From NCBI GenBank assembly GCA_013153455.1, contig JAADEK010000001.1, positions 1 to 15,809 of the forward strand: a stretch of 15,809 bases of DNA, given 5' to 3'. Both the position numbers and the translations under genes were made by a program. The first letter of the stretch is position 1; each line of letters starts with the position of its first letter. The DNA is from Aquificota bacterium (lineage in GTDB: Bacteria; Aquificota; Aquificia; Aquificales; Aquificaceae). Under the pieces are notes generated by a model. That model was not told where the DNA came from. It searched no databases and saw only the letters and a list, made by a program, of their open reading frames with translations. Shown piece by piece: positions 6,134 through 12,287 of this stretch.

Positions 6134-7551
6134 ACGAGCTTCTCAAGAACCCTCTTTATACGTTTTCTTATCTTCTCTTCGGGAAGGAGGGCTATGAGTA
6201 TGTCTATCCCGACGCCCTCCGTCTCGCCCGTGAGGGCTATCCTGAGGGGTTTCCATATCTTGGGGGGCTTTACGCGGAGGGTCTTTTGTATCTCCTTCGC
6301 GAGCTTCTTGACCTCCTCCGGTGTGCTCGGCTTTTTCTCGTCTATCTTCTTCAAAAACAGCTCAAGGACTTCTATAGCCTTCTCGTCGTCAAGAAAAGCC
6401 CAAAGCTCGGGCTCTATCTCAAACTCGTCAACGAAGAAGGGTCTCAGGCGCTCGGTCATCTCCGAGAGTGTGTCAAAGGAGTCACGTGTGTGCTCAAGGA
6501 CTTTCTTCACATACTCTTTGTCCGAAACGTCGTAGCCCGCCCTCTCAAGGAAGGGAATCGCCCTCTCAAGGAGTGTATCAAGGGGTATGATTTCCCGTAT
6601 GTATACGCTGTTCATCCACCTCAGCTTTTCCTTGTTGAAAACCGCGGGCGAGTCGTTTACGTCCTTCAGTTCAAAGAGCTTTATAAGCTCTTCCTTTGAG
6701 AATATCTCCCTTCCTTCCTCAGGGGGAGACCAGCCCAAGAGGCACAGGTAGTTAAAGAGGGCTTCGGGCATGTATCCCTCCTCACGGTATGCCCTTACGG
6801 AAACCGCGCCGTGGCGCTTTGAGAGTTTGCTCCTGTCTTCCCCGAGTATAACCGGTAGGTGAGCGAACTTCGGAACTTCAAACCCGAGGGCTTCGTATAC
6901 GAGTATCTGCTTGGGGGTGTTCGGTATGTGGTCTTCCCCCCTGATTACGTGTGTGATGCCCATGAGGGCGTCGTCAACGACGACGACAAAGTTGTAAGTG
7001 GGGGAGCCGTCGCTCCTTACTATCACAAAGTCCCCAAAGTCGTCGGTGTTTATGGCTATGTGTCCCTTTACGAGGTCTTCAAAGACTACGGTTCTGTTTT
7101 GGGGGACTTTGAACCTTATGGCGAAGGGTTTTCCTTCCTTCTTTAGCTTTTCAACCTCATCGGGGCTTAGGTGTCTGCACCTCCCGGAGTATCTGTAGGG
7201 GACTCCTTTCTTTCTCGCTTCTTCTCTTTCTTTTTCTATCTCTTCGGGTGTGCAGAAGCAGGGGTAAGCGTGACCGCTCTTTAGGAGTTTTTGGGCATAC
7301 TCGGAGTATAGGTCAAAGCGCTCGGATTGGCGGTAAAACTCGTCCCACTCTATCCCGAGCCACGCGAGGTCTTCTATAAGGGACTCCTCATACTCTTTTT
7401 TTGAGCGCTCTTTGTCCGTATCTTCTATGCGGAGGATGAAGTCTCCCCCGTGGTGGCGGGCAAATAGGTAACTGAATATAGCGGTTCTCGCGTTCCCGAG
7501 GTGTAGCCATCCCGTGGGGCTTGGGGCAAACCTCGTCCTTACCTTACCCAT
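6130..7551 (-). CDS. gltX: Glutamate--tRNA ligase
   Basis: This class I aminoacyl-tRNA synthetase attaches glutamate to tRNA-Glu. The 473 residues are normal for the family. They show the HIGH-type box HLGN (17-20) inside FAPSPTGWLHLGNARTA, RIEDTD at 41-46, and the KMSKS equivalent KLSKR (242-246). A zinc site C98-x-C100 ... C125-x-H127 has the same spacing as E. coli GluRS. The C-terminal half is the helical anticodon-binding region (AIPFLERAGY to the end). If the organism uses GatCAB, as Aquificales do, the enzyme may also charge tRNA-Gln; that is inferred. It sits between modA (9 nt upstream) and modC (ATGA overlap), an odd place for a synthetase but one that ties its expression to them. 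No Shine-Dalgarno is obvious. Confidence 0.97.
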   Translation of the reverse strand: MGKVRTRFAPSPTGWLHLGNARTAIFSYLFARHHGGDFILRIEDTDKERSKKEYEESLIEDLAWLGIEWDEFYRQSERFDLYSEYAQKLLKSGHAYPCFCTPEEIEKEREEARKKGVPYRYSGRCRHLSPDEVEKLKKEGKPFAIRFKVPQNRTVVFEDLVKGHIAINTDDFGDFVIVRSDGSPTYNFVVVVDDALMGITHVIRGEDHIPNTPKQILVYEALGFEVPKFAHLPVILGEDRSKLSKRHGAVSVRAYREEGYMPEALFNYLCLLGWSPPEEGREIFSKEELIKLFELKDVNDSPAVFNKEKLRWMNSVYIREIIPLDTLLERAIPFLERAGYDVSDKEYVKKVLEHTRDSFDTLSEMTERLRPFFVDEFEIEPELWAFLDDEKAIEVLELFLKKIDEKKPSTPEEVKKLAKEIQKTLRVKPPKIWKPLRIALTGETEGVGIDILIALLPEEKIRKRIKRVLEKLV

Positions 7552-7560
7552 AAGGGTTTA

Positions 7561-8298
7561 TTATTTTAAATCTTCGGGAAGTGCAAAGCCGTATCTTTTA
7601 AGGATTTTTTTGGCTTCGTCGCTCAGAAGGAAGCGAACAAAGTCCCAAGCTTTTTGTTTTTCCTTTGCCCTGAGGGTTAGAACCGCTACGTTCCTGATTT
7701 CGGGGTAAAGCTCTTGCTCAATTATCCTGTATCTTCCCTTTCCGAAGGGCAAAACCAGTGAAAGGGCTACGAGCCCGACGTCCGCTCCGCCCGTGACGAC
7801 GTATTGAAAGGCTTGTGAGACGTTTGAGCCGTAGACGAGCTTCTCCTTTACCTTATCGTAAAGACCCGTGTTTTTTAAGAAGGCGAGCGCTGCTTTCCCG
7901 TATGGGGCGTGCTTCGGGTTTGCTATCGCTATCTTCCCGACGTCTTTGCTTGCGAGGACGTTGTAGTCCGAGAGGTCAAGGTTTTTGAGCGTAAAGAGCG
8001 TGAGTATACCTTTTGAGAAGACGGTGTATGAGTCTTTTACAGCTTTCCCTTCTTCTATGAGTTTTTTGGGGTATAGTTCGTTTGCAGAGATGAATACGTC
8101 ATACGGTGCTCCGTTCTTTATCTGTATGTAAAAGTGTCCTGACGCCCCGTATGTTATGAGGAGTTTTGTTCCGTGGGTGCGCTCAAAGGCTTTCTTTATC
8201 TCCTCAAAGGCGAAACGAAAGCTTGACGCGCACGCAACCCGGAGGGTTTCTGAAAAACTAAAAATGAAAGAAAGCAGGAAAAGGAGCAAGAGCCTCAA
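7561..8298 (-). CDS. modA: Molybdate/tungstate-type ABC substrate-binding protein
   Basis: This is the periplasmic oxyanion-binding protein of a molybdate (or tungstate) importer. The 245 residues start with a signal peptide (MRLLLLFLLSFIFSFS, cleavage likely near residue 16). The ModA/WtpA-like two-lobe body follows: VACASSFRFAFEEIKKAF, ITYGASGHFYIQI with Ser/Gly ligand positions, NGAPYDVFISANELYPKKL, NPKHAPYGKAA, YGSNVSQAFQYVVTGGADVGLVALS and a C-terminal FVRFLLSDEAKKIL. No lipobox is seen, so it is probably soluble. Its ATG overlaps the radC stop (ATGA). The ATPase gene is two genes downstream, beyond gltX, and no permease is present. Whether it binds molybdate or tungstate cannot be read from sequence; thermophiles often need tungstate. 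Confidence 0.92.
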   Translation of the reverse strand: MRLLLLFLLSFIFSFSETLRVACASSFRFAFEEIKKAFERTHGTKLLITYGASGHFYIQIKNGAPYDVFISANELYPKKLIEEGKAVKDSYTVFSKGILTLFTLKNLDLSDYNVLASKDVGKIAIANPKHAPYGKAALAFLKNTGLYDKVKEKLVYGSNVSQAFQYVVTGGADVGLVALSLVLPFGKGRYRIIEQELYPEIRNVAVLTLRAKEKQKAWDFVRFLLSDEAKKILKRYGFALPEDLK

Positions 8299-8969
8299 AG
8301 TAGCCCCTCCTCCCTGAAGGAGAAGTAGTTGCCGGGAGCGACGATGATGTGGTCAAGTAGTTCAAAGCCTAAAAGTTCGCAGGCTTTCTTTAGGCGCTGG
8401 GTGAAGTTTAGGTCTTCTTCGGAGGGTTTTGCGTCACCTTGGGGGTGGTTGTGGGCGACGATTATGCCGTTTGCGGAGAGTTTTACCGCTTTGAAGAGTA
8501 TGTCTTTCGGTTTTGCGAAGACGGTGTTTACGTTCCCGACCGCGACGGTTTCGTAATCAAGCAGGCGGTTGCTCAGGTCAAGGTAGAGGGCGATAAGGCT
8601 TTCCTTTCTTTCGTTGAACTTGTCAATGAGGAAATCAAGGGCTTCTTTGGGGTTCCTTATGAAGGTTCCGCGTTTTGCCCTGTTTATGCGTCTTGAGAGT
8701 TCAAGGAGGGCTTTTATCTGGAGCGCCTTCACGAGTCCCAGCCCCTTTACCTTAAGGAGTTCTTCTACTTTTAGTTTTTCAAGTTTGTCCCAGCCCATGC
8801 TGATAAGCTCCTTTGAGAGTTTCAAAACGTCGGTCCCCCTCGTTCCTGAGCCGAGCACCACCGCGAGGAGTTCTTCGTCCGAGAGCGTCTGGGCGCCGTG
8901 CTTTAGGAGTTTTTCCCGCGGTCTGAGTTCGCGGGGTATTTGCTTGATTGAGCGATACTCGTAGCTCAC
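8295..8969 (-). CDS. radC: RadC-family JAB/MPN-domain protein
   Basis: This is a RadC/YicR family protein (UPF0758). Despite the old name, a DNA-repair role is not established; the JAB1/MPN-like C-terminal domain suggests a zinc-dependent hydrolase. Visible are the N-terminal RPREKLLKHGAQTLSDEELLAVVLGSGTRG, a helix-hairpin-helix (VKGLGLVKALQIKA, about 74-87) and the metal motif H173-N-H175-P-Q-G...S183-E-E-D186. I chose the GTG start at 8969 (224 residues) because its GTGA overlaps the ubiD-like stop, like the other junctions in this run. An ATG at 8990 would add seven residues and is possible. The gene lies between ubiD-like and modA, with a four-base overlap on each side. Confidence 0.92.
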   Translation of the reverse strand: MSYEYRSIKQIPRELRPREKLLKHGAQTLSDEELLAVVLGSGTRGTDVLKLSKELISMGWDKLEKLKVEELLKVKGLGLVKALQIKALLELSRRINRAKRGTFIRNPKEALDFLIDKFNERKESLIALYLDLSNRLLDYETVAVGNVNTVFAKPKDILFKAVKLSANGIIVAHNHPQGDAKPSEEDLNFTQRLKKACELLGFELLDHIIVAPGNYFSFREEGLL

Positions 8970-10426
8970 CCTATTCCCAGCCTGTCCCATATCTCGTCTA
9001 TCCGTTTCTTTACCTCGGGGGACATCTCAATAACTTCGGGCCACTCCCTTGTGTAGCCCTCCTGCCTTAGCTTCGTCGTCGCGTCAATAATCATTTTACC
9101 ACCGAAGCCGACTTCGTTCGTCGCGTGGTCAAGGACGTCTATGGGTCCTTTCAGTATGAGGACGTCCCTGTTTGGGTCTACGTTGTTGCCCCAAGCCCAT
9201 AGAACCTCTCCTATGTCTTGAACGTTTACCCATTCGTCAAAGACGACGATGTGCTTCTCAAGCGACAAAAGACCGAGTCCTAAAAGTGCGTAGGCTACCT
9301 TAAAGGCGTGCCCGGGGTATCGTTTCTTTATGGATACGAAACAGAAGTTATGAAAACAGCCCTCCGCCGGGAGGTGGTAGTCCACCACTTCCGGAAGGTT
9401 AAACTTTATCAGGGGTAGGAATATCCTCTCCGTAGCCCAACCGAGGTATTTGTCTTCTTGAGGCGGTTTCCCGACTATTGTTGCGAGGTATACGGGGTCT
9501 TTCCTCATTACTATGGCGGTGACGTGCATTTGGGGGTATTTGTCCACGGGTGTGTAAAAGCCCGTGTGGTCCCCGAAGGGTCCCTCGTCAACGAGCGGTT
9601 CTTCCGGGTCTACGTAGCCCTCTATTACTATCTCCGCGTTTGCGGGGTATTCTAAGTCAACCGTTATGCCCTTTACGAGTTCAACGGGTCTTTCCATTAT
9701 GATGCCCGCGAAGAGGTATTCGTCAACCTCGGGGGGAAGGGGGGCGGACGCGACGTAAGGGAGGGGAGGTTCCCCTCCTATCGCGATTGCGACGTGGAGT
9801 ATTTTCCCGAGTTTCTTCGCTTTCCAGTAGTGGTGGTTTCCGTCCTTGTGTATCTGCCAGTGGAGGGCGAGCTTGTCCTTGTCAAGGACTTGAAGTCTGT
9901 AGAGTCCTACGTTTCTTATACCCGATTCGGGGTCTTTTGTTATCACTTGACCGAAGGTGATAAATCTGCCCCCGTCCTTGGGCCAGCACTTCAGTATCGG
10001 GAGCTCGTTGAGGTCTATATTTGTAAGTATCTTCTCTTCGTGAACCTTTGCTTTTTTTACGAGCTTCGGGATGGCGTCGTTTAGTTTTTTTAGCTCGGGG
10101 AGCTTTTTTAACTTCTCCAAGAAGGTCTTCGGGATTTCGGGTTTCAGTATCCTGTAGAGTTTCCAACCTATCTCTTCGGGGTTTTCATACCCGAGGGCTT
10201 TCTTAATTCTGGACTCAGAACCGTAGAGGTTCGTCACAACGGGTATGTCGTAGCCCTTCGGTTTTTCAAAAAAGAGGGCTTTACCTCCGCGGGGCATCTT
10301 ACAAACGCGGTCAGTAACCTCGGTTATCTCAAGTATGGGAGAGAGGGGTTCTTTTATGCGAACGAGCTCGTCGCTTCTCTCAAGGTCTTTGATAAACTCT
10401 TGGAGGTCTCTGTATGGGTAGCTCAT
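8966..10426 (-). CDS. UbiD-family decarboxylase
   Basis: This is a prenyl-FMN-dependent (de)carboxylase of 486 residues, the usual length. Key blocks: RNVGLYRLQVLDKDKLALHW (N172 and R177 in the cofactor/metal region), HKDGNHHYW, an IIMERPVELVKG block, the catalytic EGPFGDHTGFY with E281 and D286, and PAEGCFHNFCFVSIKKRYPG in the C-terminal domain. In quinone pathways such enzymes remove the aromatic carboxylate in ubiquinone or futalosine-route menaquinone synthesis; menaquinone is the more likely product in an Aquificales-like organism, but other aromatic or alkenyl acids are possible. The prFMN supplier ubiX is not in the window. It is the first gene of the run to modC. It starts 21 nt from divergent lysS, with a TATTAT -10 only 7 nt before its ATG. 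Confidence 0.92.
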   Translation of the reverse strand: MSYPYRDLQEFIKDLERSDELVRIKEPLSPILEITEVTDRVCKMPRGGKALFFEKPKGYDIPVVTNLYGSESRIKKALGYENPEEIGWKLYRILKPEIPKTFLEKLKKLPELKKLNDAIPKLVKKAKVHEEKILTNIDLNELPILKCWPKDGGRFITFGQVITKDPESGIRNVGLYRLQVLDKDKLALHWQIHKDGNHHYWKAKKLGKILHVAIAIGGEPPLPYVASAPLPPEVDEYLFAGIIMERPVELVKGITVDLEYPANAEIVIEGYVDPEEPLVDEGPFGDHTGFYTPVDKYPQMHVTAIVMRKDPVYLATIVGKPPQEDKYLGWATERIFLPLIKFNLPEVVDYHLPAEGCFHNFCFVSIKKRYPGHAFKVAYALLGLGLLSLEKHIVVFDEWVNVQDIGEVLWAWGNNVDPNRDVLILKGPIDVLDHATNEVGFGGKMIIDATTKLRQEGYTREWPEVIEMSPEVKKRIDEIWDRLGIG

Positions 10427-10432
10427 TCTTCA

Positions 10433-10439
10433 TATAATA
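10433..10439. promoter_or_regulatory. Overlapping divergent -10 boxes of ubiD-like and lysS
   Basis: The 21-bp gap between the two start codons contains TATAATA (10433-10439). Read forward, TATAAT (10433-10438) lies 9 nt before the lysS ATG. Read backward, TATTAT (10439 to 10434) lies 7 nt before the ubiD-like ATG. Predicted start sites, about 10445 and 10427, are about 18 bp apart. No strong -35 is seen for either direction at 16-18 nt; candidates would fall inside the opposite coding sequence. Confidence 0.55.
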
Positions 10440-10447
10440 TTTCCCTT

Positions 10448-12166
10448 ATGGAAGAAGTAAGGCTCAAAAAGCTCAAGGAGCTGAAGGAGAAAGGGATAAA
10501 CCCCTACCCCTACAGATTTGAGGTCTCGGACTTTATAGGTAATATACGAAAACAGTACGAGGAGGAACCTCCCGAAAACTACAAGGTGAGGGTTTCAGGG
10601 ATTGCGAAGAGGGTATCAAGGACGGAAGACGGATACGTCGTTCGTCTCGCGGACGAGGACGGTGTTGAGATACTCGTCTACACAAAGGAAGAGAATCTGA
10701 AGCCTAAGGAAAGGTATACATTTGAGGGTTTCCTCAAGAGGGTGGAGGGGAAGCTGAGCGTCGTTGATGCAAAGTTGACAAACGAGGAGGGTCAGGAGGT
10801 AAAGAAGGTAAAGGAGCAATTTGATTACGACCCAAACTACAGACCCATCTCCGTCGCGGGAAGGCTTGTTTCCATGAGGAGTATGGGAAAGGCTATATTC
10901 GGTCATATACAAGACTTGACGGGCAAAATTCAGGTATACCTCAGGAAAGACCTTCTCGGTGATGAGAAGCTGAAGTTCTTCAACGATTACATAGACGTGG
11001 GTGATATCATCGGGGTGAGGGGAAAGCTTTTTAGAACCAAAACGGGTGAGCTTACGGTTGAGGTTGAGGACTTTGAGCTTTTATCAAAATCACTCCTCCC
11101 CCTTCCCGAAAAGTGGCACGGACTGAGGGACACCGAGGTTCGTTACCGCCAGCGCTACCTTGACCTCATAGCAAACCCAAAGACGAGACAAATCTTTCTC
11201 CTGAGGACGAAACTCATATCCGAGATGAGGAAGTTCTTTGAGATGCACGGCTTTATAGAGGTTGAAACGCCAATCTTACAGCCTATAGCGAGCGGAGCGA
11301 ACGCCCGACCCTTCAAAACATACCACAACTTTTTAGAGACGGAGCTATACCTGAGGATAGCTCCCGAGCTATACCTCAAACGCCTGATAGTGGGCGGGTT
11401 TCCGCGCGTTTACGAGATAGGAAAGAACTTCCGAAACGAGAGCGTAGACCGCACGCACAACCCCGAGTTTACGATGGTTGAGTTTTACGCCTCGTATTGG
11501 GATTACCACGACCTTATGAAGTTCACCGAGGATATGTTCGTTTACCTCCTTGAAAAGACGCTCGGAACTCTTAAGGTGAGATACGGGGAGTGGGAGCTTG
11601 ATTTCACGCCCCCCTTCAGGAAGGTCCGCTACTTTGACCTTCTGAAGGAAAAAACGGGTAAGGATAAGGACTTCTTCCTCAGGGACCTTGAGGGCTTAAG
11701 AAGACTTGCGAAGGAGCTTGAGATACCGGACGCGGAGAAGCTGACGCACGCAAAGCTACTTGACAAGGTCTTTGAGAAGCTCGCGGAAGAAGAGCTCGTT
11801 CAGCCCACGTTCGTCATAGACTTTCCAAAACTCCTTTCCCCGCTCGCGAAGACCCACAGGGAAGACGAGGAGCTCGTTGAGCGCTTTGAGCTTTTCGTAG
11901 CACAGCAGGAGGTCGCAAACGCATACACCGAGCTCAACGACCCCATAGACCAAAGGGAGAGGTTCCTCCAACAACTAAAAGAAAAGCAAGCGGGAGACGA
12001 TGAGGCTATGGAGATGGACGAAGACTTCATAAGGGCGCTCTCATACGGTATGCCCCCGACCGCGGGCGAAGGCATAGGCATAGACAGGCTCGTTATGATA
12101 CTCGCAAACACTGACACCATCAGGGACGTTATACTCTTTCCCCAACTCAAACCGAAGAAGGAGTAA
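10448..12166 (+). CDS. lysS: Lysine--tRNA ligase, class II, with an additional N-terminal OB-like domain
   Basis: LysS charges tRNA-Lys. The canonical core is complete: OB-fold anticodon-binding domain (about 134-215, including GRLVSMRSMGKAIFGHIQD), PLPEKWHGLRD, motif 1 around KFFEMHGFIEVETPIL (263-277), motif 2 NFRNESVDRTHNPEFTMVEF (327-346) and motif 3 EGIGIDRLVMIL near the C-terminus. At 572 residues it is some 70-80 longer than E. coli LysS. The extra is at about 44-115 (starting YKVRVSGIAKRVSRTEDGYV and ending near SVVDAKLTNEEG), which itself reads like an OB strand set, so the protein appears to carry two OB folds in tandem. I start at ATG 10448; the upstream in-frame extension lies inside ubiD-like. 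Its -10 is 9 nt before the ATG. No hairpin terminator is seen after it. Confidence 0.95.
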   Translation: MEEVRLKKLKELKEKGINPYPYRFEVSDFIGNIRKQYEEEPPENYKVRVSGIAKRVSRTEDGYVVRLADEDGVEILVYTKEENLKPKERYTFEGFLKRVEGKLSVVDAKLTNEEGQEVKKVKEQFDYDPNYRPISVAGRLVSMRSMGKAIFGHIQDLTGKIQVYLRKDLLGDEKLKFFNDYIDVGDIIGVRGKLFRTKTGELTVEVEDFELLSKSLLPLPEKWHGLRDTEVRYRQRYLDLIANPKTRQIFLLRTKLISEMRKFFEMHGFIEVETPILQPIASGANARPFKTYHNFLETELYLRIAPELYLKRLIVGGFPRVYEIGKNFRNESVDRTHNPEFTMVEFYASYWDYHDLMKFTEDMFVYLLEKTLGTLKVRYGEWELDFTPPFRKVRYFDLLKEKTGKDKDFFLRDLEGLRRLAKELEIPDAEKLTHAKLLDKVFEKLAEEELVQPTFVIDFPKLLSPLAKTHREDEELVERFELFVAQQEVANAYTELNDPIDQRERFLQQLKEKQAGDDEAMEMDEDFIRALSYGMPPTAGEGIGIDRLVMILANTDTIRDVILFPQLKPKKE

Positions 12167-12230
12167 ATAAGTTTATCTGAATATTCTAATTCCCGCTTTT
12201 TTATCAAATTTATTAAAAATTTTTATGGAA

Positions 12231-12278
12231 TACCTCCGGTAATTAAACAAATTTAAACCCAAAATGGGTCCGGAGGTA
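12231..12278 (+). promoter_or_regulatory. 9-bp inverted repeat masking the cytochrome ribosome-binding site
   Basis: TACCTCCGG (12231-12239) and CCGGAGGTA (12270-12278) are perfect complements. The right arm contains the GGAGGT Shine-Dalgarno (12272-12277), 6 nt before the ATG at 12284. Between the arms is a second small stem ACCC (12257-12260) / GGGT (12266-12269) with loop AAAAT, stacked directly on the right arm. In RNA this could hide the ribosome-binding site (thermosensor or ligand/protein-controlled switch). In DNA it could be an operator. No T-run follows, so it is not a terminator. The rest of the 117-nt gap after lysS is AT-rich, including the palindrome TAAAAATTTTTA (12214-12225), with no clear promoter. 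Confidence 0.6.
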
Positions 12279-12287
12279 AAGAAATGA
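12264..12287 (+). CDS. Possible 7-codon upstream reading frame (MGPEVKK) before the cytochrome
   Basis: ATG at 12264 reads Met-Gly-Pro-Glu-Val-Lys-Lys and stops at TGA 12285-12287, overlapping the cytochrome ATG (12284) as ATGA, the same junction type used between many genes here. Translation of it would run through the Shine-Dalgarno helix and open it. It has no ribosome-binding site of its own; a TTTAAA six nt before its ATG is only a weak -10 match. It may be chance: eight codons is too short to test by coding bias. Confidence 0.25.
   Translation: MGPEVKK

Noticed and set aside
10400..10447. Upstream start of lysS at 10400
   Set aside because: It lies inside the ubiD-like gene and upstream of the lysS -10; ATG 10448 gives the typical LysS N-terminus.
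12231..12278. Inverted repeat read as a lysS terminator
   Set aside because: The loop is 30 nt and no T-run follows; the arm coincides with the cytochrome ribosome-binding site.
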